From: Pseudoalteromonas aurantia
Lineage (GTDB): Bacteria > Pseudomonadota > Gammaproteobacteria > Enterobacterales > Alteromonadaceae
Length of the DNA stretch: 64,000 nucleotides
Assembly (NCBI RefSeq): GCF_005886875.1
Contig: NZ_PNBY01000018.1
Span: 1 to 64,000 of the forward strand
Direction: 5' to 3'
In this document: positions 6,286 through 16,284 of the stretch, one piece after another
Position numbering within the stretch: the stretch's first letter is position 1
Layout of the letters: the number at the start of each line of letters is the position of its first letter
Notes under the pieces: model-generated
Database searches by the model: none
Told to the model about the DNA's origin: nothing
What the model saw: the letters and a program-made list of their open reading frames with translations, nothing else
Program-made: the position numbers and the translations under genes

Positions 6286-7899
6286 TCAGGCAGCTTGATC
6301 ACTAAGCAACTCTTTAGCGTTGCCTTGGTCAAACTTAATATGGCGATCTGCCAAATGAAAATACTTATCATCATGCGTCACAGCTATCACCGTTTTCCCT
6401 TGTGCTTTCAAACGAGGCAATAATTCTTTATAAAACATTGCTCTAAAGTGCGGATCTTGGTCTGCAGCCCACTCATCTAAAACATAAATATCTTTATCTT
6501 CAAGTATTGATGAAATAAGTGCCAATCGTTTTCTTTGTCCTTGAGAAAACTTAGTAGCAGTAAATCCAGTCTGGTCGATACTTAATTTGTGACTCAGTTG
6601 GAATTGCTCTAAAAGCATGTTCGCTTTTTTAAGGTCAACCGGATGCCCATCACCATCCAATAATTCTTTATATAAATAGAAATCAGGTAAGACCATGGTT
6701 ATTTTGGATCTATAATCATCAAGGTTTGACTCCGTAACGGCAAAATCATCAACCTTAATAAAGCCATTACTTGGTGAGTACAGGCCTAACAGCAGATGTA
6801 AAAATGTCGATTTACCACTGCCATTTCCACCAGTAATAAATAAAACTTCCCCTTTGTTGAGTGTTAAGTTGAGCTTAGGTAAAGAAAAAGCAGCCTCTTC
6901 ACCATCTGAATCATATGTAAACGACACATCTTTGAAAGTAATATGATCCCACTCTTTAAAAGATTTAGCTTCCAACTTATCAGATTGTTCTACCTGCTCT
7001 GCACTCAATTGCAGTGACTCAATCTTTTGCAGCGAGACCTTAGCTCGCGCGATGTTTTGCCATAAATTCATCACATAACCGAATGGTGCTGAAATATATG
7101 TCACAATTAAAATATAGCTCATCACCAACTCAGTACTTTGCAAGTACTGATTTACGGCTACGATTGTTCCTAAAGTGATAAAAATAAGCACCTGACTGAT
7201 ATTTCGGTTAATATCCCACGCAAACCCATACTCACGTTCACTGACTCGAAGATCAGACATAACCGGCTGTAAGCGTTGCTCATAAAAATGCTCGCGCCTA
7301 ACTTTATTCACAGTTAACTGTTTAGCACCATCCAAAATCCCTTTATATCCCTCTATAACATCATCTTGGTGCTCCCTCATAGTATTGGCAGCCCGAGTGA
7401 TCTTAGCCATTACAACCCGAGTAACCAAAAACGAAACTAGCGCGGTTACCACCAAAATACCAAACATCAATTCCGACAATACAAATAAGTAGCCAAAACA
7501 CGCTATCAATAAGAAGCTGTTATAAATAAATGCTGGCATTTCTGCCAATGCACCTGAAATCGCATTCACATCGTTTGTTAAAACGTTGTATAGCCTAGCT
7601 CGTCCAGCTTTTTCAAGCAGGCCATAATCAGTCCGCAATATTCGTTTAATTAAACTTTGACGCACACTATTAACTGTTCCAGAGCTATACTGCGACAGAA
7701 AATAACTTGTTGCCATAGACGCAGCCAATAAAAACACGACTAAAATACCAAATACGACCATCTCCAGTGGTTGAAACCCTGTATGACCACTCTCTCCGAT
7801 CATATGAAATAAGGCTATTGATGCACTTGCTGTAAATAAGCTTGCAACACCAGATAGAAGCATAATTTTTTTAAATTTCTTAATATAATAAAGCAACAT
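6286..7899 (-). CDS. Cyclic-peptide-type ABC exporter (PvdE/SyrD-like)
   Basis: A 537-aa half transporter with the membrane domain fused to the ATPase. Hydrophobic spans in the first roughly 290 residues fit six transmembrane helices. The nucleotide-binding domain (about 320-530) shows Walker A (ITGGNGSGKSTFL), signature FSQGQRKRLAL, Walker B (IYVLDEWAADQD) and switch His (AVTHDD). The short length and the DEWAADQDP Walker B are typical of the PvdE/SyrD family, which exports NRPS peptides across the inner membrane. It lies directly downstream of the hydroxylase and the NRPS genes on the same strand, so it is the likely product exporter. With a periplasmic acylase at the head of the operon, the parallel to pyoverdine (PvdE plus PvdQ) is strong, though inferred. 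Confidence 0.9.
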   Translation of the reverse strand: MLLYYIKKFKKIMLLSGVASLFTASASIALFHMIGESGHTGFQPLEMVVFGILVVFLLAASMATSYFLSQYSSGTVNSVRQSLIKRILRTDYGLLEKAGRARLYNVLTNDVNAISGALAEMPAFIYNSFLLIACFGYLFVLSELMFGILVVTALVSFLVTRVVMAKITRAANTMREHQDDVIEGYKGILDGAKQLTVNKVRREHFYEQRLQPVMSDLRVSEREYGFAWDINRNISQVLIFITLGTIVAVNQYLQSTELVMSYILIVTYISAPFGYVMNLWQNIARAKVSLQKIESLQLSAEQVEQSDKLEAKSFKEWDHITFKDVSFTYDSDGEEAAFSLPKLNLTLNKGEVLFITGGNGSGKSTFLHLLLGLYSPSNGFIKVDDFAVTESNLDDYRSKITMVLPDFYLYKELLDGDGHPVDLKKANMLLEQFQLSHKLSIDQTGFTATKFSQGQRKRLALISSILEDKDIYVLDEWAADQDPHFRAMFYKELLPRLKAQGKTVIAVTHDDKYFHLADRHIKFDQGNAKELLSDQAA

Positions 7900-7946
7900 A
7901 ATCGACCTGCTATTTGGGGCTCGCTAACGCGAGCCTCATGAATAAT

Positions 7947-8960
7947 TTATAGTTCAACTGGCTCACCCATTGATACAACCACTCGTCGATCTCCCTTAAA
8001 TGGATCTCTCCCATGAGAAACAAGCATATTATCCATGAGTAAGACATCGCCTTTTTGCCATAAAAAGGTCACTGTTGCCTGCTTATAAGCTTCATTTATA
8101 TGTTCAACAACATCATCAGGAATAATATCGCCATTACCGTATAGGGTATTATAAGTCAGAGCATCTTCACCAAACTGCGACACAAGTTCTTTTCTAATAA
8201 GAGGACACAAACTTGATGGGTGCCAAAATGCAGCATGGTTAAACCATACAGCTTCGCCAGTGTGAACGTGCTTATGAATAGCAGGACGAACCTGTCGAGT
8301 GCGGATTTGTTCTTCACTAATAATTTCTAACTCAACGTCAGCTTGCTGACAATAATTTTTAACCTCTTCTATATCATCTGTATTGAACGCTTTTTGCCAC
8401 GTAGGCCCTAATCCATTGCCATAATTTCTAACTAACATCCAACCATGTTCTGCAAATTTAGCTTTCACTGAATCATCAATGAGCTCGTACACTTTTCGCA
8501 CATCCGCAATGGGTGTAGCGCCCTGCTCTTGGGCAGGAATAAGACAACTAAAAGTAATCCTCATTGGCCACTGTTTAATATAAGAAAGCTCATTATGCTG
8601 GGCAATACTTAGCTCTGGTGGAAACTCAGTAGAGGTGTAGGCGCCTTTTCCTAAGTTAGTTCGGGGTGTGGCACCTTCCATATATTTGGCAAGGTTAGGA
8701 ATAAATGTATTTGCAACCTCTCGAAAATCATTTTCATCCTTAACGTCAAACCCTCGTAACAATATCGCGCCATGTTGTTTAAGGTAAACATCTATTAGCT
8801 CAGCATTGTTTTCTACCCACTGTGCAGCACTGTGTGTATGCTGAATATCTTCTACAACAATAGGGAATTGAGGTCCTTCAGGTAAAAACATCGTTTTAAA
8901 TTCTGATGTTTCATTGGCTGAACTAGGCTGCTCGTTGAAGATGATTGTATCTTTTAACAT
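7947..8960 (-). CDS. TauD/SyrP-like Fe(II)/2-oxoglutarate hydroxylase
   Basis: A 337-aa member of the TauD/clavaminate synthase-like group. The iron ligands are visible as H122-x-E124 in QHNELSY and a distal His at about 316 in 'NMLVSHGRDPF', with the 2-oxoglutarate-binding Arg near 325-326 (GDRRVVVSM). The H-x-E pair and overall look match SyrP- and VioC/AsnO-type enzymes, which hydroxylate an amino acid at the beta carbon, often while it is bound to an NRPS carrier domain. It sits between the terminal NRPS gene and the exporter, with AAGGAT before the ATG. The substrate cannot be read from the sequence. The two Gln-like residues and the hydrophobic residue predicted for the peptide are all possible. 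Confidence 0.85.
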   Translation of the reverse strand: MLKDTIIFNEQPSSANETSEFKTMFLPEGPQFPIVVEDIQHTHSAAQWVENNAELIDVYLKQHGAILLRGFDVKDENDFREVANTFIPNLAKYMEGATPRTNLGKGAYTSTEFPPELSIAQHNELSYIKQWPMRITFSCLIPAQEQGATPIADVRKVYELIDDSVKAKFAEHGWMLVRNYGNGLGPTWQKAFNTDDIEEVKNYCQQADVELEIISEEQIRTRQVRPAIHKHVHTGEAVWFNHAAFWHPSSLCPLIRKELVSQFGEDALTYNTLYGNGDIIPDDVVEHINEAYKQATVTFLWQKGDVLLMDNMLVSHGRDPFKGDRRVVVSMGEPVEL

Positions 8961-8982
8961 TGGAATTATCCTTATTAAGTAT

Positions 8983-11900
8983 TTAATTTAGTTTTTTATT
9001 TATTAATAATTTAAGTTTGTTAGAACGTAAAATAGAGTGATGATCTGTATTTGCTATACCATGCGCATCACATTGAGATAACAACGCTGACCAACCATTC
9101 AATGCCGTAAAATCTTTGGCATAAATTAGATGCGCAATAGACTGTGATGGAGTACATGTATGTGCTACAAACAACGACTGATTTTGGGTGAGTATTTGCC
9201 ACTGTGCTTGGAGGTCAGCCAAAGTGTAATCTTCAGATACTCGCCCTTGTGATAGACACAATGAATGAACCAGCGTTAATAGCTGTTCGCTTTGCAGGTG
9301 TCTTATATCCTCTAAAGATATTCCATCCGTCGAAATGCCGAGCTCAGCAACAAATGCTTCCATGCGCGTCAATTCATCATCGACTATGTTCTGAATTTCA
9401 GGCACATAGGAGTCAATCATGATCAATTTTTGTATTTTATTAGGTGCTAAGCCTTGCATGGAATGCCCAATTACGCCTCCCATAGACCAGCCGATTAAAC
9501 GGTAAGCAGCAGCACCCACTTTAACGTCGAGTAACGCTAAATAATGCTCTGCAAGTGTGGTGATAGATTCAAACTGTTGATTGGTGGACTGCAACCCATA
9601 AATTGATGCGTCACTTTTTATGCCTGCCGCTATTTCTGTATAACAAGTCAACTGTCCACCAACGGGGTGAATAAATATAATGGGAACCTGCTGGCTGTCT
9701 CCCTCGCGTAAGCACACAAGTTGAGGATCCTCATTCTCATTTATTTTAGAGAGAGTGACTTTGGCAGCTAATGCGGATAAAGTTTGTTGCTGAAATACAT
9801 CTAACGTACTGACTGTTGTCTCGAAAGTCTTTCTAATAACTCGCGCTAAAGCAACAGCCTGTAAAGAGTTACCTCCCAAATCAAAAAACCGAGAGTCTCT
9901 AAATAACACCGTGTTACTAGGCAGCTTTAAAACTGTTCGCCAAATATCAGCCAGTGTATGCTCAGTTGTTGTACTGAGTTCTTCACCAGACATCTCAACC
10001 TCGCGCTGCGGTAAAGCTTGTATATCTAGCTTTCCGTTTCGGGTCATAGGCCAATGACTGATAGTGACAAACTGTTGCGGTACCATATAACTGGGTAATT
10101 TTAAGCTCAACGCAACACCAATCTCTGAGTAATCAAGTGATATAACGCCTGTAGGTTGTAAGTAAGCTACCAATACTTGCGTACCACCAGCTTGTTGCGA
10201 AATAACCACATGTGCTCTCGTGACTTCCGGTAGTGCCATTAATTGTTGTTCTATTTCAGCCAACTCAATGCGATAACCGTTCAACTTTACTTGCGAATCT
10301 GCTCGGCCTAAATACTCCAACACCCCGTCTGAAAAGCGAACAATATCGCCCGTTTTATAGAGCAGAGGGTGGCTCTTTTGCCCATGCTTAAACCCATTTT
10401 CAATAAAGCTTTGTGCACTAAGCTCAGGCTTTCCAACATACCCTTGCGCGACGCCATCACCACTGATGTAAAGCTCTCCACTCATCCCTTGTGCAACTGG
10501 CCTCTGATGTACGTCTAAAACATACAAATTATTATAAGAAAGTGGCTTGCCTATATTAGGGCGAGCACCACTTATGAGAGTCATGGTGGCATTTACAGTA
10601 CACTCTGTTGGTCCATATACATTAAGAGCAATTCGATCATTGCGACGTTGCCAATCAACCAAACGATGCCATAGCGATTCTGAAATGGCCTCCCCCCCTA
10701 TGATCAGGTTAGGTAGTTGCTCATCGAGCCCTTCATCTAGCCACATATCTACTAAGCTAGGAGTACAATCCAAAACTGTAACCTGATTAGCACAGAGGTA
10801 TTCACCAATCAAATGAGGTTCAACCTTTAGGCCTTCCGGAACCGGGGTCAGCGCCGTGCCAGCAATTAATTGCAATAACCCTTGCACCGAAGCATCAAAG
10901 ACATAATTAGCATTCCATCCCCAATTTTGTTTACCCTGGCAAATCGGCCATGCCTGCATTTCTGTCATTAGCGCCACAGCATTACGATGTGAAACCATTA
11001 CCCCTTTAGGTTGCCCTGTGGTCCCTGAGGTATACATCACATACGCTAAATCGTCAGCTGATGGCATATGTAATATTGTCTCTTCAGCAATACGTGTTGC
11101 TGCGAGTGCTGCCATCGTAGTCGAAGGGCAAATATCATCGGTGTGCTCACACAAATAAAACGGCTGCGAAATAAGTAAACACGCTTTCGCATCAACTAAC
11201 ACATACTCAACACGCTGACGTGGTGCCTTAGGGTCAATGGGTAAATATGCTGCTCCTGAAGCTAAAATAGCCAGTAAAGCAACCACCATATCAGCGCTTT
11301 TTTCCATCTGTACTGCAACAGTACGACCTCGGCCAACGCCATGTTCAGAGTGTAATACCTGTGCGCAACACGTAACTTGATGTGCTAATTCCTGCCAAGT
11401 CCACGTGTTACCCTGCCAAAACAAAGCGATATCATCAGGTTGGCGAGCCACCGTTTTTGACCAAGTATCCAGTAAGCTCTCTTCTCGCACACCCGTTAAT
11501 ACTGTCGACTTATTTAAGCTGCTAGCCAGCGCCTCTGTCTGAGCAACACTACAAATAACCAAGTCACTCAATGCCGTTGTCATGACATGGCTTTGTGTTG
11601 AACGCTCAGCTAACTCACCTAACACTTGTTCCATCTGCTCTGCCAATCGTTCAATACTGCTGACGTTAAACAAGCTGGTATCATATACCCAATGGATCGT
11701 TAACTGCTGATGTGAAAGGTCAAAATGAATATCAAGATCGAACTTCGTTGAAATACTTGAACTCGTCTTAGATATAAACTCAACATTGGTAGAATCATCA
11801 ACTGGCTGCGCCGCGCCAATACGGAAGCTTTCTTCGCTGTCTGTGGTCAACATAATCTGAAAAATAGGACTTATTGCCGCAGTTCTTGTCACATTTAACG

Positions 11901-14900
11901 CATCAACGACCGAGTCGAATGGCACTAAGTTGTGTGCCTGAGCGGCAATATTTACGTCACGAATATGGGACAAATAGTCACCCAGCGTATCAAAGTCTGT
12001 CTTTGCTGTGAGCGCGACTGTATTAACAAATAAACCAACTAAATTTGCTAATTGCTGTTCATGCCGACCAGCTACTGGCGTGCCAATGACACACTGTGAA
12101 TCACGACCATGCTGAGCAACCACCAAAGACAAAGCTGCATGGGCCAGCATAAATGAAGTCAAATTATGCGCCCCAATAAAGTGCTTAAGCTTCTCTGCTT
12201 GCGCCTTAGGTAAGGTCCGAGTTAAGACTGCGCCTACATGGCGTTTCATCTTAGGTCTAGGAAAGTCCAGTTGAATATCATGCTGTGCTGGTGCTTTGCT
12301 TAATTGCTCCTTCCAATAAGATAGAGATGCCCGACATGCCTCACTCTTCTGGTACTGTGTTTGCCACACGGCATAATCAATATAGCTAAGGGAGTTGGCT
12401 ACCAAAGGATTATTTTCCCCTGCTAGTTCGCTGCGATACAGTGACACAAACTCATTAAATAACACGTTCATGGACCAGCCATCAGTGGCAATATGATGTA
12501 GGCATAATAGCAATGTGCCGGTACTTTCCGCGGCCACATCAATATATGCTACCCGTAACAGTGGCGCTTTAGTTAGATCAAACCTTCGGCCTAGCCGAGC
12601 CTGTACTTTGTCGAGTTCATCGGAGTAATCATCTCTAGTAACACAGCTGTGCTCCAAAACAAAGGCAGACACAGGCTGCACCAATTGAATTTCATCCGTG
12701 TCAGTTTCATGGTATGACGTTCTCAATATTTCATGACGTGACAACAAAAGGCTAAATGCTCGTTCAGCCATTGCTACATCAAACTCACCCCGTACTTCAA
12801 ACTGATAATTTAAGTTATAGTGCGTACTCTCATTATCCAGTTGATCAATAAACCACATTCTGCGCTGTGCTGCTGACAATGGATAACCATCTTCGCAGCT
12901 TGATGCTTTGGGTACTGTTAGTGAACTATCAGTATGCTGATATTGTTCTACCAATGCGACAAACTGGGCTAATACGGGGTTTTCAAACAAACACTGGACA
13001 GGCACTTGTGACTTCAGTGTACGGTGGATTGTATGTACAACGTTCATGACTAATAAAGAATGTCCTCCCAACTCAAAGAAATTGCTTTGCATCCCAATAC
13101 AATCAGGAGAAAGTTGCATACTCTCTTGCCAAATTTGAGCGATAGAGTGAGCCAACGGAGAAGTTGGTGGCGTGAGTTTTTCAACTTGATTCTGGGTTTC
13201 TCGTACCAAACGATTGCGATCGATTTTACCATTGGCATTGAGCGGCATATCTGCCAACACCACGATATGAGCTGGGAGCATATGGATTGGTAAATAGGAT
13301 TTCAAAGCAGATTTGAGCTCTTCTGAGCTGCTAACTTGCTGACAAGTAACATAAGCGACAAGTATTTTTTGTGTCGCCTCAGACTCAACCTGAACGGCCA
13401 CTTCTTTGATATCGGACAACCTCAATAAAGCATGCTCTATTTCACCAACTTCGATACGAAAGCCACGGATCTTAACTTGGTTGTCAGTCCTACCTATGAA
13501 GCAAATGTTACCCTGCTCATCCCATTTCACCATGTCTCCAGTGCGATAAAGCCGGGTATGATTGGCTGATGGCACAGCAACAAAACGCTCTGCAGTTGTG
13601 TCTACTTTATTCAGATAGCCCCTTGCCAACCCCAAACCACTTAAATACAGCTCTCCAATAACGCCTACAGCACACTTTTGCTGATTTTCATCCAAAATAT
13701 AACAGCCCGTACCAGATATTGGCCGCCCAATGGGGTATTGAACATCACCTACTTCTTCAATATCAAAGAAAGTACTAAAGGTTGTATTTTCTGTCGGGCC
13801 ATAAACATTAATTAGATGTTTGGGTTTCCCTATTGACATCACTCGGTCCACACTGCTTTTGTCGAGCTTATCCCCCCCAACTAACACATAATTAAACATG
13901 GCAAAAGCGTCAGGCCTTATCGCAACAATTTGGTTGAACAAAGCCGCTGTTATAAATGTTGTCGTAATATTAAGCCGAGTAACTTCTTCAATAAATTTGT
14001 TTGCATCCAACAAGTAGCTATTATCCAATCCATGAAGCGTGGCACCATTAGCCAACGCCCCCCAAATTTCAAAAGTAGCCGCATCAAATGCCGTATTGGA
14101 TATAAACAACATATTATCGGATGGACTCAGTGATACATAGTTTGGTTTGCAGACTAAGCGCTCTATGCCAGCATGCTCGATCATGACCCCCTTAGGCTGA
14201 CCTGTCGATCCTGACGTATAAATAATGTAAGCAAGATCACCACTTTTGATATCTAGATCTAGATTTTGTGCAGCAAGAGACTGAATAATTAACCCAACGT
14301 CACGCGCATCGATAGGTAAAACATGAATTTTATACTCATGAAATAAATGAGCTAATTTATCAACGGTCAAAACATACTTGAGGGCCGTATCCTCAATCAT
14401 GTAATCCAATCGAGCACTCGGATAATTTGGATCCAAGGGAACATACACAGCTCCAACTTTCACGGCTGCAAGCATGGCTATTATCAACTCCGGCGAGCGT
14501 TCGAACGCCACACCAACGTATGTACCTTTTGTAATACCAAGATTCAGCATATACCTTGCTAACTGATTGGCTTGCGTATTCAATTCGCCATAACTCAATA
14601 TACTACCAGCTACGCTAACGGCTTTGTTTTCTGGTGATGACGCAGCCCAACTTTCAATATAACGCTGAATAGGTAGATTATTAGCCTGATAAGCAGGAAC
14701 CTGCTCCATGGCTGTGATCTCTTCTCGTTCTGATGCATCACTTAACTGCAGGCGCAATAATGCAATCTCAGCATCATCAGCTACTTGCTCACACAAGCTC
14801 TCAAGTTGCTGGGCCATTCTCGCAATCGTTTCCCCTTTGAACAAATTAGTATCAAATGCAAAGCTCACTTGAAGATTATTGGCATGTTCAACAAGGTTGA

Positions 14901-16284
14901 TTTGGATATCATATTTTGCACTTAACTCTGCAGTGTCAAATGACTCAAATGTCACGTCGCCAGCAAAGGGGGTTACCTTTGCATTACTTACGTCTAGATT
15001 ATTCTGTACTAACGCAATCTGAAATAATGGATGATAACTATTGCTGCGCTCAGGCTGCAGTGCCTCCACTAAATATTCAAAAGGTATGTCTTGATGCTCA
15101 AGCGCAGATTCATTTGTTTGTTTTGCTGCTGCTAGCAATTCAGCAAAATTAATCCCCTCTGGGGTGCGTAAACGCAATACCAGCGTGTTTATAAAGCAGC
15201 CAAATGTTTTTTCTAACTCTTTTTGTCGACGTCCAGCTACTGGCGTCCCTATAACAACATCATTGCTGTGTGCATAACGGCCGACTAAAATCGAAACTAG
15301 TGCATGAAATAACACGAACAGCGAAGTTTTATGGGTAATAGCAAGCGCTTTAAGACGCCTCGTCAAAGATGGAGATAATTCTGCAACCCGGAAGTCACTT
15401 CTTCCACCCGTCGATGCGGGTCTCACGTAGTCTAATGGGATGCTATTTACCGCTGGTAGGTCCTGTAACTGCTGCAACCAATAAGACTTTGAGTGTTTAA
15501 CTTGTTCACTATCGAGTAACTGTGATTGCCAATTAGCATAATCTGCGTATTGTAACGGAACCGCAGGTAAAGTTGGCGACGTCCCATTAAATAACGCACT
15601 ATAAAAATACTTAAACTCTTCGAACAGCAACGCCATTGACCAACCATCTGCGGCAATATGATGGACGTTGAAAAACAACGTCCCATTATCCTCAGAGTGC
15701 CTTAAAAACCCGCCCCGAAGCATCAAGTCATTTTCAAGATCAAAGGGTTTATCGGCGTCCTGCCGTAAAAGTTCTAGCGCCAAAGCCTTACTCTGAGCTA
15801 AATTCAAGTGGCTGAAATCTTCAATTATAAAGTTCACATCACCGGCATCTTTTACTATTTGCACCAGCTGGTTATCTTCATAATGAAGAACTGTACGTAA
15901 TATCTCATGTCGAGCAATAATCAACCGAGTAGCTTGACGAGCAAGGTGCTCGTCAAAATTACCAAGTACATGCATACCATTTGGCATGTTGTATATTGAG
16001 GCCGAACCAGGTATTTGTTGAGATAACCAAATACGATTTTGTGCAGAAGAAACGGGCAATGGCCCATTTCTATCCACAAGGTTAATATTATAACGCTGGC
16101 GCTCATTTTCGAGCGCTGAGAACTGCTTTATATAAGCAATTAATGAAGCTTTATTCTCCTTCAGCGTCACCATAAGCTCTGAAACCAGGTTACTTTTATC
16201 ACCTGTAACATTTAGGTTCTGGCCGTCTGTAGACAGCCTGAGACCCAAAGAAGAGCACTGTTTTATAATGTGCTCTGCATTCAT
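8983..16284 (-). CDS. NRPS, terminal protein: dock-C-A-T-C-A-T-TE
   Basis: A 2433-aa protein with two modules and release. In order: a TubC-like N-terminal docking domain (1-55), C (about 75-520; HHIAADG at 208), A (about 550-1030; YTSGSTGQPKG), T (FFELGGHSL), C (HHIATDG), A (YTSGTTGQPKG), T (FFDLGGNSL), and a type I thioesterase (about 2190-2433; 'IFIHPVGGQ', active Ser in GWSMGG, late DHH). All carrier Ser residues are present. Reading the specificity pocket by hand against GrsA gives DAFFLGVTFK for the first A domain (Ile/Val-type) and DAQDIGVVNK for the second (close to Gln codes DAQDLGVVDK). No epimerase domain is seen. It overlaps the previous NRPS gene by 4 bp (ATGA), so the two are translationally coupled. 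The thioesterase will hydrolyse or cyclise the finished peptide. Confidence 0.95.
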   Translation of the reverse strand: MNAEHIIKQCSSLGLRLSTDGQNLNVTGDKSNLVSELMVTLKENKASLIAYIKQFSALENERQRYNINLVDRNGPLPVSSAQNRIWLSQQIPGSASIYNMPNGMHVLGNFDEHLARQATRLIIARHEILRTVLHYEDNQLVQIVKDAGDVNFIIEDFSHLNLAQSKALALELLRQDADKPFDLENDLMLRGGFLRHSEDNGTLFFNVHHIAADGWSMALLFEEFKYFYSALFNGTSPTLPAVPLQYADYANWQSQLLDSEQVKHSKSYWLQQLQDLPAVNSIPLDYVRPASTGGRSDFRVAELSPSLTRRLKALAITHKTSLFVLFHALVSILVGRYAHSNDVVIGTPVAGRRQKELEKTFGCFINTLVLRLRTPEGINFAELLAAAKQTNESALEHQDIPFEYLVEALQPERSNSYHPLFQIALVQNNLDVSNAKVTPFAGDVTFESFDTAELSAKYDIQINLVEHANNLQVSFAFDTNLFKGETIARMAQQLESLCEQVADDAEIALLRLQLSDASEREEITAMEQVPAYQANNLPIQRYIESWAASSPENKAVSVAGSILSYGELNTQANQLARYMLNLGITKGTYVGVAFERSPELIIAMLAAVKVGAVYVPLDPNYPSARLDYMIEDTALKYVLTVDKLAHLFHEYKIHVLPIDARDVGLIIQSLAAQNLDLDIKSGDLAYIIYTSGSTGQPKGVMIEHAGIERLVCKPNYVSLSPSDNMLFISNTAFDAATFEIWGALANGATLHGLDNSYLLDANKFIEEVTRLNITTTFITAALFNQIVAIRPDAFAMFNYVLVGGDKLDKSSVDRVMSIGKPKHLINVYGPTENTTFSTFFDIEEVGDVQYPIGRPISGTGCYILDENQQKCAVGVIGELYLSGLGLARGYLNKVDTTAERFVAVPSANHTRLYRTGDMVKWDEQGNICFIGRTDNQVKIRGFRIEVGEIEHALLRLSDIKEVAVQVESEATQKILVAYVTCQQVSSSEELKSALKSYLPIHMLPAHIVVLADMPLNANGKIDRNRLVRETQNQVEKLTPPTSPLAHSIAQIWQESMQLSPDCIGMQSNFFELGGHSLLVMNVVHTIHRTLKSQVPVQCLFENPVLAQFVALVEQYQHTDSSLTVPKASSCEDGYPLSAAQRRMWFIDQLDNESTHYNLNYQFEVRGEFDVAMAERAFSLLLSRHEILRTSYHETDTDEIQLVQPVSAFVLEHSCVTRDDYSDELDKVQARLGRRFDLTKAPLLRVAYIDVAAESTGTLLLCLHHIATDGWSMNVLFNEFVSLYRSELAGENNPLVANSLSYIDYAVWQTQYQKSEACRASLSYWKEQLSKAPAQHDIQLDFPRPKMKRHVGAVLTRTLPKAQAEKLKHFIGAHNLTSFMLAHAALSLVVAQHGRDSQCVIGTPVAGRHEQQLANLVGLFVNTVALTAKTDFDTLGDYLSHIRDVNIAAQAHNLVPFDSVVDALNVTRTAAISPIFQIMLTTDSEESFRIGAAQPVDDSTNVEFISKTSSSISTKFDLDIHFDLSHQQLTIHWVYDTSLFNVSSIERLAEQMEQVLGELAERSTQSHVMTTALSDLVICSVAQTEALASSLNKSTVLTGVREESLLDTWSKTVARQPDDIALFWQGNTWTWQELAHQVTCCAQVLHSEHGVGRGRTVAVQMEKSADMVVALLAILASGAAYLPIDPKAPRQRVEYVLVDAKACLLISQPFYLCEHTDDICPSTTMAALAATRIAEETILHMPSADDLAYVMYTSGTTGQPKGVMVSHRNAVALMTEMQAWPICQGKQNWGWNANYVFDASVQGLLQLIAGTALTPVPEGLKVEPHLIGEYLCANQVTVLDCTPSLVDMWLDEGLDEQLPNLIIGGEAISESLWHRLVDWQRRNDRIALNVYGPTECTVNATMTLISGARPNIGKPLSYNNLYVLDVHQRPVAQGMSGELYISGDGVAQGYVGKPELSAQSFIENGFKHGQKSHPLLYKTGDIVRFSDGVLEYLGRADSQVKLNGYRIELAEIEQQLMALPEVTRAHVVISQQAGGTQVLVAYLQPTGVISLDYSEIGVALSLKLPSYMVPQQFVTISHWPMTRNGKLDIQALPQREVEMSGEELSTTTEHTLADIWRTVLKLPSNTVLFRDSRFFDLGGNSLQAVALARVIRKTFETTVSTLDVFQQQTLSALAAKVTLSKINENEDPQLVCLREGDSQQVPIIFIHPVGGQLTCYTEIAAGIKSDASIYGLQSTNQQFESITTLAEHYLALLDVKVGAAAYRLIGWSMGGVIGHSMQGLAPNKIQKLIMIDSYVPEIQNIVDDELTRMEAFVAELGISTDGISLEDIRHLQSEQLLTLVHSLCLSQGRVSEDYTLADLQAQWQILTQNQSLFVAHTCTPSQSIAHLIYAKDFTALNGWSALLSQCDAHGIANTDHHSILRSNKLKLLINKKLN

